Under the pieces are notes generated by a model. It had not been told where the DNA came from, did no database searches, and saw only the letters and a list, made by a program, of their open reading frames with translations. A DNA stretch of 64,000 bases. Origin: Phascolarctos cinereus (lineage: Eukaryota > Chordata > Mammalia > Diprotodontia > Phascolarctidae). Below are positions 1-9,820 of the stretch, piece by piece (the first letter of the stretch is position 1; each line of letters begins with the position of its first letter). The DNA lies in assembly GCF_002099425.1 (NCBI RefSeq), contig NW_018343964.1, forward strand, positions 11,001,001 to 11,065,000, given 5' to 3'. The translations under genes were made by a program, and so were the position numbers.

Positions 1-299
1 GAATGATTATTTTTGTGTTTTTGGATCCATCTGGCAATTAATTCTGGGATGTTTCTATGCAGTCTTGTGCGTCTAAGGTTATCAGGGAGGCTTTGCCCTC
101 TGAAAGAATTTATAGCATTTTTTATTGCCTGCCTCGTGATTACACTGTAATAGATCAAACTGGGGACACTAATAGGGCTGGATATTTTATGAATGTGTTA
201 TAATTAATCCCAGCATTGCTTGCAAGGAGATCTGTAGTGTAAGGATGTGCCACTCAGGAGAATCATCAATAGCTATGTAGAATGATGTTGAATAACAAA
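1..299. other. Unassigned sequence
   Basis: No repeat family, open frame or RNA gene recognised. Ordinary mixed-composition sequence ending in a short AAT run at about 298-312. Confidence 0.5.
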
Positions 300-540
300 A
301 TAATAATAATACCACCTCATATTTGTATAGCTATCCTTTATACTGTCTAAAGACCTCATTTGCTCCTAATCACACTGAAAGATAGGTATAATTATTCTTC
401 CTTACAGATGGAAAAACTAAGCAACAGCAATTTATTTCTGCACAGCTAATAATTATCAGAGTCAGGATTTGAACTCAGGTCTCCTGAATCCACCTCAGGC
501 ACTATTTACACTCTACTATCTGATGCATGCAGTGACCGAG
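300..540 (-). repeat. MIR-type CORE-SINE, degraded
   Basis: Read on the plus strand it runs from an AT-rich end through a cagatgg-aaaact core (about 405) to a gaactcaggtctcctga box near 470-485. This is the reverse complement of the tRNA-derived MIR layout. Heavily diverged, so old. Confidence 0.7.
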
Positions 541-1109
541 ATTCAGCAGAGGTCAGTAAGTCTGTCCCCTTGCATCCAATTCCCACTAAGCTTTATCTTT
601 CCAGGTCTCCTGTCCATCTGGGTTTAACTGTGAATTCCAGGTAAGCTCAGACCAAGGGAAGCAGCTAAAATAAATAAATTGTTTGGAGCCATTTTCAAAT
701 TTCTCAAGAATAGCCTTCAGCAAAAGAGCCCTTCTAGCAGTACTAGAACAAAAGAAAGTACTTTCTCTTTAAGAGACCCTGGGTCTCCAGCTTTTCCCAG
801 GAAAAGTCTTACTTGTTATACAAACAATTTAAAAATAATCTTGAATCTGGTGCAGCAGCAGCCACTTCCATAGACCCAATTCTAAGTAAAATGTGGAATG
901 TGGTTAGAAAAGAGGACACAGGAACCCAGCAGAGGGTGAGGCTCACAGATGTCCAGGGGCAAGTAGATGTCTAGGCTAAAGAAAACCAGGGATCCGGGAA
1001 CTCCTCCACCTCCCTGAGTAACTATGGCCATCAGCCAATTCTAGGGATGAACTGAGAGAAAATAAGAGTCATAGTTATCTCTGGGAAACTTCTCCTCCCT
1101 AGAAAGGCT
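541..1109. other. Unassigned sequence
   Basis: No family recognised. A 64-codon open frame at 679-873 has no recognisable motif and low-complexity composition, so I treat it as chance. Confidence 0.45.
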
Positions 1110-1466
1110 CCCTTAGTTAGCCTGGTATACAAGGACCTCTACAATCTGGTTCCAAGCCACTTTCTCAGCCTGATTTCATGTTATCCTATCACTTTGAAGG
1201 TACACTCACTACAAACAAACCATACTGTTGCTTTTCACCATCTTGTCCGACTCTCTACTGCCTAGGCATTTGTCCAGGGCGTCCCCGACACCTAGAAGTA
1301 TTCTTTCTTCTCATCACCACTTATTGAAATCTTTCTCCTTGTGCAAGGCTGGGACCAACGCCACCTCTGCCGTGAAGCCTTCCCTGATTCTCACCACAGA
1401 GTAATTGCTCCCTCCTCATATTTTCTTCTACCATTTTGTCTGTATCTCCCTGTTGCCCTTATCATA
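1110..1466 (+). repeat. L2-type LINE 3' region, part 1
   Basis: Matches the familiar L2 3' region: tacaaggacctctacaatct near 1127, the gccttccctgattctcac box near 1378, then TATGTGTCTGAG, where a SINE fragment interrupts. The final L2 tail reappears at 1900-2024. Diverged and non-coding. Confidence 0.75.
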
Positions 1467-1553
1467 TGTGTCTGAGCGTCTGAGGCTGGATTTGAACTCA
1501 GGTCTTCCTGCTTCCAGGCCCAGTTGCTCTATCTACTGAGCCACTGCTGCCTC
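1467..1553 (-). mobile_element. Marsupial tRNA-derived SINE fragment
   Basis: Shows gtctgaggctggatttgaac, tcaggtcttcctgcttccag and ctctatctactgagccactg, the reverse complement of the tRNA-like head of the marsupial SINE. Truncated and lying within L2 sequence. Confidence 0.8.
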
Positions 1554-1899
1554 CACTGTTAACTTAGCTCCTTGGTCACTTCCTGTCTTCCTTGCTCTCC
1601 CTCCCTTTTATTTTCCCTCCTCCCTCTCCCCTTTTCTTCCTCCTCACATGCCTCCTTCTCTACCTTCTCATCTCTGAGTTGGTGCCTCTCTTGGTCCCTT
1701 GCTAAATAGTCACTGACTCAGTGCCAATTCCATTCAGTTTCTGAAAAAAAATCTATTAGGTAGTAATGAATTTGCAAATCAGCTCTCCTACTGGGGATTA
1801 GGTCTGTAGCTTCATAGTAATTACAGTTGAAGAGCTGAACAGTAAATCAAGTTGACTGACAGAGGTCTTAAAGTTACCCTCTTGACCAGATACTCTCTT
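1554..1899. other. Unassigned, pyrimidine-rich first half
   Basis: Positions 1590-1680 are a degenerate CT-rich run. The rest is not recognised. It lies between two L2 pieces and may be decayed L2. Confidence 0.4.
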
Positions 1900-2024
1900 T
1901 TGGTGGTTAGGATGTAAGCTCTTGGAAGGCAGTGACTGTTTCATTTTTGTCTTTGTATCTTCAGTGTTTAGCACCATGCCTTTCACAGAGCAGGTGCTTA
2001 ATAAATGTTTGCTGATTGATTATC
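1900..2024 (+). repeat. L2-type LINE 3' terminus
   Basis: Contains the L2 terminal hallmark: gatgtaagctcttggaaggc, ctttgtatcttcagtgttta, gcaccatgcc, and caggtgcttaataaatgttt. The 3' end lies near 2024. Confidence 0.85.
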
Positions 2025-2096
2025 TTATCCTTCCCATTACTGACCATAGATTATTACTCGAGTTCTTAAATGTACATTCCAATGGAATGATGCCAG

Positions 2097-2587
2097 GAAG
2101 GGGAAGAAAAGGCAGCAGAGGAGGAAGAGGTGGAGAAAGAAGTGGAGGAGTAGGAAGAGGAAGAGAAGGAGGAGAAAGAAGAGGAGGAGGTAGAGAAGGA
2201 AGAGGAGAAAGAAGAGAAGCTGGAGAATGAAGAAATGGAGGAGGAGGAAGAGGAAGGAGGAGGAGGAAGAGGAAGAGAAGGAGGAGGAAGAAGAGAAAGA
2301 GGAAAAGAGGAGGTGGAGAAAGAAGTGGAGGAGGAGGAAGAGGAGGAGGAGGAGAAAGAAGAGGAGGTAGAAGAAGAGGAAAAGGAGGAGGTGGTAAAGG
2401 AAGAGAAGAAAGAGGAGGAGTGGAGAAGGAGGAGAAAGAAGAGGAGGAGGTAGAGGAGGAAGAAGAGAAAGAAGAAGTGGAGGAGGAGAAAGAAGAAGAG
2501 GACATAGAGGAGGAAGAGGAAAAGGAGGAGGTGGAGAAGGAGAAGGAGGAAGAGATGGAGGAGGAAATGGAGAAGGAGGAGGAGGGT
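2097..2587. repeat. 490-bp purine (GAA/GAG/GGA) tract
   Basis: Almost every base is A or G on the plus strand, built from GAG, GAA and GGA triplets in irregular order. It generates long Glu/Arg/Lys-rich frames on the plus strand and Ser/Pro/Leu-rich frames on the minus strand, which are composition artefacts. Homopurine mirror symmetry makes triplex (H-DNA) formation plausible. Confidence 0.95.
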
Positions 2588-2960
2588 GGCATAACATGTT
2601 GATGGGCATCATGCACAGTGAAAACCAGTAGCTTTCACAGTCCCCAACCAAACCTGTCAAACAGACTCCTGGGCTGTTGTTTGACCTGGACTATTTCTGC
2701 CCTTATGAGACATAGAAGGGTCAATTAGAACAAGAGGCATGCCAGGAGATGGACCCGGAAGGGGAAGGAATGGGGCACTGTGAGTGGAGGGCAGAGGAAG
2801 TAAAGTAGAAGAAGTAGATGATCAAAGACCCCATGGAAGTGGAATTCTTTCCATATCTATGCTCCTCTTTGTACGTAAAGGAAGTGAAATTAAGGCTATG
2901 CTGCTGGAAGATTTTCACCTGGCTTTTGGGACTACTGTATGAATATTTTCTAAGTAACAA
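2588..2960. other. Unassigned sequence between purine tracts
   Basis: Mixed sequence without a recognised repeat. Open frames here start in or run into the purine tracts and lack motifs. Confidence 0.45.
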
Positions 2961-3205
2961 AGTTGAAGGGAGAGAAAGAGGAATAAAAAGCCAAGAAAAG
3001 AAGAGGGCCAGGGACACCGGAGAAAGAAAGTGGAGAATAAAGGAGAAGAAAGGGGGAGAGAGAGGAATTAGGAGAGAGGGGAAAGGGAGGAAGAAGGGGG
3101 AGAAAAGGGAAGGAAGAGAGAGAGACCAAGGAGAGGAAAAAGGAGGGAGAGAAGAAGGAGAGGGATGGGAAGAAGGGGAGAGAGATGGAAAAGTAAGAGA
3201 GGTAG
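2961..3205. repeat. Second purine-rich tract
   Basis: A GA-rich, GGAGA/GAAGG-type low-complexity run with a few interrupting pyrimidines, shorter and less pure than the tract at 2097-2587. Confidence 0.9.
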
Positions 3206-3234
3206 CTGTCTGGCATGCTCTCCTTCCTCACCTC

Positions 3235-3510
3235 GCCTCTCTCTTCTTCAAAAATCCCACCTTCTTCAAGAGGCTTTTCTTGTTTTCCCCACCCCCAGCT
3301 ACTAATTCCTTCCCCTCTGAGATTATCTTCCATCTATTCTGAATATACCTGGTATGTTGTTTTCCCCATTAGAATGTAAACTCTTTGAGGGCAGGGATTG
3401 TTTTTGCTTTTCTTCACATCCCCATTGCTTAGCTTAGTGCCTTGCACATAGTTAACTGCTTAACAGACTACTGTTCCACACACAGCAAGTCCTTAATGGT
3501 TTTTTAACTT
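3235..3510 (+). repeat. L2-type LINE 3' end
   Basis: Shows tcttcaaaaatcccaccttc, ctctgagattatcttccatc, ttagaatgtaaactctttga, gagggcagggattg, then the terminal agtgccttgcacatag box. Characteristic L2 tail in plus orientation. Confidence 0.85.
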
Positions 3511-4219
3511 GTTGGTTTTTGTTTAATTGAAAAAACAAAGTCCAATGGACTGAGAGTATAAACACTGGTACCAGGGCACACCCATCCTCCATCTGCAGAA
3601 GATAACTCAGCCACAGACATCTGCCCTAACTTCCTGATCTACTTCTGAGTCCCTAACTCCGCATCTGAAGGGCCATATGCATCTCAGCTCCCTCCCCGCT
3701 TCCCCCTGCTCTGCGGCTCCTCATTTCCTTCCTCCCTTCCTTCCTCACATGGAGCACTGAGCTTCTTTCCTTCCAGTCACATTGTCTCATAATTCCCAGG
3801 ATGACACATTGGGACATGAAGCACTGCGATTTTGGCAGGCTCTGCAGACCCATCTCTCCCTCAATATTTAGTTCCTGGGCGTAGGATGATTTGTTTACTT
3901 GATCACTGCACTCCCCACTGATGCCTATTAATTTATTAGCTCTGGCCACAAGATGCATCAAAGGACCCCCCAGAAGCGAGGGGTCCAGTATCACTGCAGG
4001 CATCTCCTACCACTCACTTCTATATTAGGGTCACAACAACACTACATCACATGCTGCCCCCAAAAGTGGGGTGGGGGCACACCTGTACGTCAACCCAGAG
4101 CCACTGGGAAACTTAGGGCTGGCTCCTACCCCCAAAGCGGACCGGAGAAATGAACGTGGATGAGATGTATGGAGGCAGCTTGCTATTCCTACCCATCTGC
4201 CTGGGGAAAAGGACAAAAG
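3511..4219. other. Unassigned sequence
   Basis: No repeat family recognised. Minus-strand frames at 3653-4003 and 4031-4231 lack known motifs. A small CTTCC-rich stretch lies at 3725-3775. Confidence 0.4.
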
Positions 4220-4560
4220 TGTCCTCCCCAATAGAATGGAAACTTCTTAAGGACAAAGATTCCTTCAGGTTGTTATTATTCCTTCTGTTATTATTGTTCA
4301 GTCATTTCAGACGCATCGTGACCCCATTTGGGGTTTTCTTGGCAAAGATACTGGAGTGGTTTGCCATTTTCTTCTCCAGTGAATTAAGGTAAACAGAGGG
4401 TAAGTGATTTGTGCAGAGTCACACAGCTAGTGTGTGTCTGAGGCTGGATTTGACCTCAAGTCTTCCTGACTCCAAGCCCACTGCTCTATCTACTGAGCCA
4501 CCTAGCTGCCCTGGTATAGAGCCCAACATAATGTAAGCCCTTAATAAAAGTTTGTTGTTG
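4220..4560 (+). repeat. L2-type tail split by a long SINE
   Basis: The left part, tagaatggaaacttcttaag at about 4232, and the right part, catgtaagcccttaataaaa-like at about 4530-4550, together form an L2 3' terminus interrupted by the SINE at 4272-4511. Confidence 0.7.
4272..4511 (-). mobile_element. Long-form marsupial SINE
   Basis: Reads tgttcagtcatttcagacgc, accccatttggggttttctt, ggagtggtttgccattttct and ends at accta/gctgcc, the complete reverse complement of the long SINE with its tRNA-like head at about 4511. Inserted in an L2 tail. Confidence 0.9.
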
Positions 4561-4754
4561 CACTGAAAGTATGGCCCACAAAGTCAATTGACCTTTGAGT
4601 ACAGGCTTAGACATGGAAAAAGTCGATGGTCCCTGAGTTGGTGGGATTTTTAAGGAATGCCAACAAAGTCTTCCCTCATAACATTTATTTTTCCTAATGA
4701 CTATACCTAAAACTCCTACCAAGAGCCAGTCATTCCCTTTAAGTTAAGGGAGTA

Positions 4755-5405
4755 CCTTCTATTATTGGAAATTGAGGGGATGGGGCAGCTAGGTGGCTCA
4801 GTGGATAGAGCACTGGCCCTGGAGTCAGGAGGACCTGAGTTCAAATGTGGCCTCAGACACATAACACCCACTAGCTGTGTGACTTTGGGCAAGTCATTTA
4901 ACCCCAATTGCCTCATGTTAAAAAAAAAAAAAGAAAGAAAGAAAAGAAATTGAGGGGATGCCCATTAGTTGGCTGAACAAGTTGTGGTATATGATTGTGA
5001 CAGAATACTATAGTGCTATAAGAAATGACAAGGAGGGGAATGAATTCAGAAAAACACAGGAAGACATGTAAACTGATGCAAAGTAAAGTGAGTAGAACCA
5101 GAAGAACATTATACACAGTAACAGCAATATTGTAATGATAATCAACTGTGAAAGGCTTAATTACACTGATCAATACAATAACCCACAATTCCGAAAGACT
5201 CATGATGAAAAAATGCCATCCACCTCCAGAGAAAGAACTGATAAACTCTGAATGCAGATTGAAGCATTTTTTTCACTTTCTTGATTTTTTTTTTTGCAAC
5301 ATAATTTGCCTTCTCAGTAGGGTGGGGGGGGGAGGTCTAGAAGGTGGGAAAGAATTTGGAACCCAAACTTTAAAAATAAATGTTAAAAATAAAAATAAAG
5401 GAATT
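4755..5405 (+). mobile_element. L1 3' end, 5'-truncated, carrying a SINE
   Basis: After the SINE the sequence reads gcccattagttggctgaaca, gtggtatatgattgtgacag, aatactatagtgctataaga and ggagaagaacattatacaca-like text, the end of L1 ORF2 and its 3' UTR, finishing in AAATAAATG/AAAATAAAG. Only a few hundred bases of the element remain. The SINE at 4783-4945 sits in its first bases. Confidence 0.85.
4783..4945 (+). mobile_element. Short marsupial SINE with exact 15-bp target duplication
   Basis: Full tRNA-derived body from gggcagctaggtggctcagt through gggcaagtcatttaacccca to an A-rich tail. It is flanked by perfect copies of GAAATTGAGGGGATG at 4768-4782 and 4946-4960, so it inserted into L1 sequence by target-primed reverse transcription and is young compared with its host. 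Confidence 0.95.
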
Positions 5406-5469
5406 GTCCTCTATTAAAATGCAAAATGCCAAGAAGGAATATCATATTAGTACACTGTTGGTCATTGGT

Positions 5470-5690
5470 AACTTAGTGCACATTAGCATCACAGAATGTT
5501 AGCTCTGAAAGGATACTTAGAAATCATCCAGTCCAAGCCCTTCTTTTGAAAGATGTGGAAGGACCAGAAAGAACTAACTTACCTAAAAACACACAGCTGA
5601 TAAGTTGCAGATATAAACTGAGAGTCCGGTCTTATGATTCCCTACCTGAGTCTCCTTATACTGACAATACCACAGCCTTTCCAAACAGCC
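5470..5690 (-). repeat. Ther-1/MIR3-type SINE
   Basis: Contains aatgttagctctgaaaggat, catccagtccaagcccttct and acacacagctgataag, the reverse complement of the MIR3/Ther-1 layout with its CORE domain. Old and diverged. Confidence 0.7.
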
Positions 5691-5699
5691 AAGCCTCAT

Positions 5700-6000
5700 G
5701 ATTAGAGAATCATGGGATTTAGATTAGTAAGAGACTTTATATATGGTCTACTTCAGGGCTCAGCAAACTGTGGCCCTTGTCCTGTTTTTGTACTGCTAGA
5801 GAGCTAAGAACGGTTTTTACATTTTTAAATAAAGTTTTATTGTATTTAAAAATATAAAAATCATTCTTAGCTCACAGATCCAGGCAGCAGCAGGTTTTGG
5901 CCACTGGGTCATAGTTTGCTGACCCCTGCTAATGCAGCCCTCTCATCTTACAGACAAGGAAACTGATGTCTAGAGAGGTTAAATAGTAACAGCAGCTACA
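5700..6000 (-). repeat. Ther-1-type SINE split by a hAT element
   Basis: Left part tagagaatcatgggatttag with gagactttatatatggtcta; right part cagccctctcatcttacaga and caaggaaactgatgtctaga. Together they form one Ther-1 copy interrupted at 5754-5928. Confidence 0.65.
5754..5928. mobile_element. Non-autonomous hAT (Charlie-like) element
   Basis: Terminal inverted repeats CAGGGCTCAGCAAACT and AGTTTGCTGACCCCTG bound a 175-bp element with a gctaagaacggtttttacat interior. No transposase remains. It sits inside an older Ther-1 SINE. Flanking 8-bp target copies are not clear. Confidence 0.8.
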
Positions 6001-6084
6001 TTAAGGGTGAAGGGAGAAAGATGGAGCTAGAGTGTCAGCATGGTCCTAAGAGGACAGACTTGAGTAGGGGATAACTTGGAAACA

Positions 6085-6298
6085 TTGGTTCCAGAAGGGA
6101 GGGATTTCACAAACATTATCTAATTCTCTCTTCACAACAGCTCTGTGAGGTAGGTGCCATTTTAAAGATGATGAAACAAGCAGGGAAAGGTTAAATGATT
6201 TCCTCAAGGTCAAATAGCTAGCAAGTTTCTAAGGCTGGATTTGAACTTGGGTCTTCTGGACTCCAGGTCCATCACCACTATGGCACCCAACTGCCACT
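6085..6298 (-). repeat. MIR-type CORE-SINE
   Basis: Reads acaacagctctgtgaggtag, gccattttaaagatgatgaa, ggtcaaatagctagcaagtt, then a gatttgaacttgggtcttct box. Reverse complement of MIR, nearly complete. Confidence 0.8.
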
Positions 6299-6939
6299 AG
6301 ACAGAGGTGGTAAAGTTCTCTCAAGGTTAGATTTAAATAAAGGGCACATAGCTAATCTAACCACCCAGTCATTCTCTGCCCACTCCTTTTGTCTCTATAG
6401 AGTTCAGTTTTTGATCTTCCACTGAAATGAATTTCTGAGTTCACATGCTCTTGACCCAAGGACAACTGGATCAAGCATAGATCAATTTGTCTGGACACAG
6501 AGATAGAAAAAAGTCTTTACAGGGGACATTGGGAGTTATGTCTCTTGAAATTGTGTTTGGAGGAGTCAGCTGGGAGGTGGAGGATGGGGGAAGGGTACTG
6601 TGACTTGAACTCATCAGACAGAGCCCTGGCTTGGGGGTAAATTATGCGCAGAAGCTTGGCTTGCTGTACAAAATGGAATTATGTTTCAGTCCAAATTCTT
6701 TGCCATGTATAAATTACTTTTTATTTTATTACTCCATAAACCACCTTCCAGACGGGCTTGAATGCCACATTGAATATGCCAACCATTTTCCCAAGCAGCA
6801 AGTGTGCAAATCATGTACCATCCCCATTAGTTCAGAGAGAGATTTTCTTTTTTTTTCTTAAAAAACAAAGCAATGCTTAGGCACTTGTATCTCGAGTCAT
6901 TACTTACAAATTTCAGAAGAAAAGGATCAATACTGAACA
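6299..6939. other. Unassigned sequence
   Basis: No family recognised. A 76-codon frame at 6631-6861 has no recognisable domain. Confidence 0.45.
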
Positions 6940-7305
6940 TTATAATGCAATGGAAAGACCTCTGCTATGGCGTCATAGTCACAGATCGTAGATTCAAAAC
7001 ATTTATATATAACTGGAAAGGACCTCAAAGATCTTCTAATCTAACCCACTAAATTTTCAGGTAAGGAACTGGGGTCCAGAGAAATTAAGTGATTTGGCCT
7101 AGGTCACACAGGTAGGTAGTGACAGAGCGGACAATAAATTGAGATCCTCTGAACCCAAAGCTAACTGGGTTTGAACCTTGGCTCTGCTGAGTACTATCTG
7201 TATGACTTTGGGCAGGTCACACAGCTAAGATTCTCTTAGCCTCAGTTTCCTCTTATGTCAAATGAGAGGGTTGAACCAGGCCTAAAACTATGATCTTCTG
7301 ATTTT
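6940..7305 (+). repeat. MIR3-type SINE interrupted by an inverted Ther-1
   Basis: The head (aatgcaatggaaagacctct) and body (gggtttgaaccttggctctg, tgactttgggcaggtcacac, cctcagtttcctcttatgtc) are in plus orientation. They are separated by a minus-strand Ther-1 copy at 6972-7165. Confidence 0.65.
6972..7165 (-). repeat. Ther-1-type SINE nested in MIR3
   Basis: Shows aactggaaaggacctcaaag, cttctaatctaacccactaa, tttcaggtaaggaactgggg and ctaggtcacacaggtaggta, a reverse-complement Ther-1 copy. Confidence 0.7.
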
Positions 7306-7484
7306 GCAATTAAAACACGACATTCTGACATGGAGTAGCTAGCAGGCAAAGTACTGACCTAGGCACGGTTTCTATAACTCTAGACTGACCTGCAGAGAGG
7401 AGAGCCCTGGGCTTGTGCCAAAGTCTTAGAAACAGAAGACTTATGATTTAACTACAAAGAATTCTCCCAATTTTAGGGAAATGG

Positions 7485-7582
7485 TAGATCATATTGACAG
7501 AACTGATGAAGGACCTTAGAGGTCACCTAGTCGAACCATCTCATTTTACAGGTGAGAAAACTGAGGCCCGGGAAGTTAAAAA
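7485..7582 (-). repeat. Ther-1-type SINE fragment
   Basis: Contains gaaggaccttagaggtcacc, tagtcgaaccatctcatttt and acaggtgagaaaactgaggc, and breaks off at 7582 in an A-rich stretch. Confidence 0.75.
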
Positions 7583-7671
7583 ACAGGATGGTCCTTTATT
7601 AAACAGGGTGGCTTCTGGTGAGGGGAGCCCCTTCCACTGACACACATTTGAAAAAATGAAATAAACAAGTT

Positions 7672-7975
7672 AAATTCAATTAACATTTATTAAGTACCTA
7701 TTAGATGCCAGGCACTGGGCTAAGTGCTGGAAATATAAATAAGAAAAAGAAGGGGCAGCTAGGTGGCACAGTGGATAGAGCACTAGCCCTGAAGTCAGGA
7801 GGACCTGAGTTCAAATCTGGCTTCAGACCAAACACTTGACACTTACTAGCTGTGTGACCCTGGGCAAGTCACTTAACCCCAATTCCCTTAAAGAAAAAAG
7901 AAAAAGAAACAGTCCCTGCCCTTAAGGAGCTTACAATCTAATGGAGAGAGACAATGCACAAACGAAAGCTGAAAG
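7672..7975 (-). repeat. L2-type LINE tail, reverse orientation, hosting a SINE
   Basis: Begins attcaattaacatttattaa gtacctattagatgccagg, the reverse complement of the L2 3' terminus, and continues after the SINE as cagtccctgcccttaaggag cttacaatctaatgg. Confidence 0.85.
7752..7897 (+). mobile_element. Short marsupial SINE with 11-bp target duplication
   Basis: Body from gggcagctaggtggcacagt to cacttaaccccaattccctt. Flanked by AAGAAAAAGAA at 7741-7751 and 7898-7908. Inserted into a minus-strand L2 tail. Confidence 0.9.
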
Positions 7976-8111
7976 GTTGAGGGGGGGAGGGGTGCAGCAG
8001 CACAGGCAGCACGGAGTTTATCCAGTGTTTCTCAGAACCATCTAACAGGTTGTCACATTCCAAGGAGCTGGCCCTTGCCCCATCCCATCCTGCTGTTGCT
8101 CTAGCCATTGA

Positions 8112-8480
8112 GATTTCCTGCAGCTGGCTGTACAGTGGATAGAGCACCAGGCCTGAAATCAAGAAGACCTGAGTTCAAATCCAGCTTTAGAAACTTACTA
8201 GTTATAAACAAACAAACAAACAAATAAATAAACAAATGAATGAATGAATGAATGAATGAATTAATAAAAAGTTTAAAAAAAAGAAGCTTACTAGTTGTCT
8301 GACCTTGAGCAAGTCACTTAACCTCTATTAGCCTTGGTTTCCTCAACTGTAAAATGGGGATGATAATAGCACTTACTCCACAGGGTTATCATGAGGATCA
8401 AATGAGATAATATTTGTATAGTGTTTAGCACAATGCCTGGCACATAGTAGGCACTTAATGAAATGCTTGTTTCCTTCCCT
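8112..8480 (+). repeat. MIR-type SINE split by an A-rich insert
   Basis: Head tacagtggatagagcaccag and gagttcaaatccagctttag; body gagcaagtcacttaacctct, cctcaactgtaaaatgggga, gggttatcatgaggatcaaa; tail gcctggcacatagtaggcac. The two halves are separated at 8204-8282. Confidence 0.85.
8204..8282 (+). repeat. A-rich AAAC/AATG insert flanked by a 14-bp duplication
   Basis: Only A-rich simple sequence (AAAC, AAAT and AATG units, then poly-A) lies between near-identical copies of GAAACTTACTAGTT (8190-8203) and GAAGCTTACTAGTT (8283-8296). This looks like a retroposon reduced to its tail, with the tail then expanded as a microsatellite. Confidence 0.75.
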
Positions 8481-9084
8481 GCAGAATGAGCTCATTTGTA
8501 CTTACATGAGGCATTGGACAATTTACCACGCCTTCTCCAAAGACTTCTCAGTAGAATGATTGTTTTCTAAGTAAATGAGGCAATCCCTTGAAAGATATAG
8601 ACTAGGGGTTCTACGTCCTAGGTCAAGACTGGCCATAGGCGTTTGAACAAGAAGGATGGAGTGGTTCCCATGGGCATCTCTGATATGTGGTGGGGCATAG
8701 GATGTCCTACCCACTCAGAATCCCCAGCTACCACCTCTGAGACCACTGGATTGTGTCAAATTGGGAGGTATGCTCTCTCTCTTGGTATATACCTAAACCC
8801 TGCCCCAAACTCTCCTCCCTATTGTGTGTCCACCAGAGGGGGCAAACATATCTTTGCTTATTCTGGTACCTCTGGAATTTTTAGAAGAGATGGAGAGAGA
8901 GTAATAGTGGCCTGCAGCCTCTAGCCTGGCAGGGAGGAATCATTTCTGGCCTACTTTATATGGGAAATTAGCTCTGCTCACCAGCACCTCTAGACCCTCA
9001 ACCTGCTGTCTACATTGGACAACAACCACTAAGCCACAGCAGCCATGCTGATTATTTTGAGACGCTGCGGAAATGAGGAAGAAA
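8481..9084. other. Unassigned sequence
   Basis: No repeat family recognised. The short frames at 8523-8714 (minus) and 8643-8924 (plus) show no domain. Confidence 0.45.
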
Positions 9085-9195
9085 GGCATTTGAGCTCTCA
9101 GCCTCTGTTTCCTTATCTGTTAAATGAGGGAGTTAGAAAAGATGAGCTCTGAGGTCCTTTCCAACTGTAACCCTACAATCCCATGACCCTATGTG
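9085..9195 (+). repeat. MIR3-type 3' fragment
   Basis: Contains cctctgtttccttatctgtt, aaatgagggagttagaaaag and ctctgaggtcctttccaact, the 3' half of a MIR3-type SINE. Confidence 0.7.
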
Positions 9196-9344
9196 GGGAT
9201 AAGAAGGCAAGCAGGGAAGAAGGGAGAAATAAAGGGCAAGGGGAGGAAGGAATGGGCAAAGAAAGGTTAAGACAGAATCAGGGAGGCTTCATCAGTTCAC
9301 ATGGGTTTGATCATCATCTTTATGAAGATGACTCTCAGATATAA

Positions 9345-9425
9345 ATAATTCTAGGTGCTGGGGATACAAAGACAAAAAGGAAATGTTCCTTGCCCTCAGG
9401 TAGCTTGCATTCTATCTGGTGAACA
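9345..9425 (-). repeat. L2 tail fragment
   Basis: The text taggtgctggggatacaaag, then cttgccctcaggtagcttgc, is the reverse complement of the L2 3' end. Confidence 0.75.
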
Positions 9426-9437
9426 GGCTCCTGACCC

Positions 9438-9820
9438 AAAAGAAGGAGAGGAGAAGGGAGGGGAGGGAAGGAAAGGGAGAAGGAAAAGCAGAGGGAGAGG
9501 AAGAGAAAGAGGAAGAGGGAGAGGGAGGGAGAGGGAGGGAGACAGGAGGGCAAGGGGAGAGGAAGAAGGGGAGGAGGAGGGAAGAGAAGGAAGAAGGAGG
9601 AAGAGGGAAGGAGGAGAGAGGGTGAGGAGGAGGGAGAGGGAAAGAAGAGGGAAAGAGGAGAGGGAGAAAGGAGGGAGAAGGGAAGGGAGAGAATGAGGAA
9701 GAAGGGGAGGAGAATGGAAAGGGGAGGAGGAGGGAGAGAGAGGAGGGAAAGGGGAGAGGGAGAAAGAAGGGAGAAGGGGAGGAGAAGGGAAAGGAGGAGG
9801 GAGAAGGGAGAAAGGAGAGG
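9438..9820. repeat. Third long purine (GGA/GAA) tract
   Basis: About 380 bp of near-pure A/G with GGGAGA, GGAGGA and AGAGGG units. It produces Arg/Glu/Gly-rich frames running out to 10229, which I read as composition artefacts. Confidence 0.95.

Noticed and set aside
2020-2660. Long Ser/Pro/Leu-rich frames of 198 and 207 codons on the minus strand
   Set aside because: They are translations of the homopurine tract; several frames on both strands are open at once because the tract lacks stop triplets.
4765-4953. 62-codon frame rich in tRNA-SINE translation
   Set aside because: It is the marsupial SINE body; the same peptide-like text recurs at each SINE.
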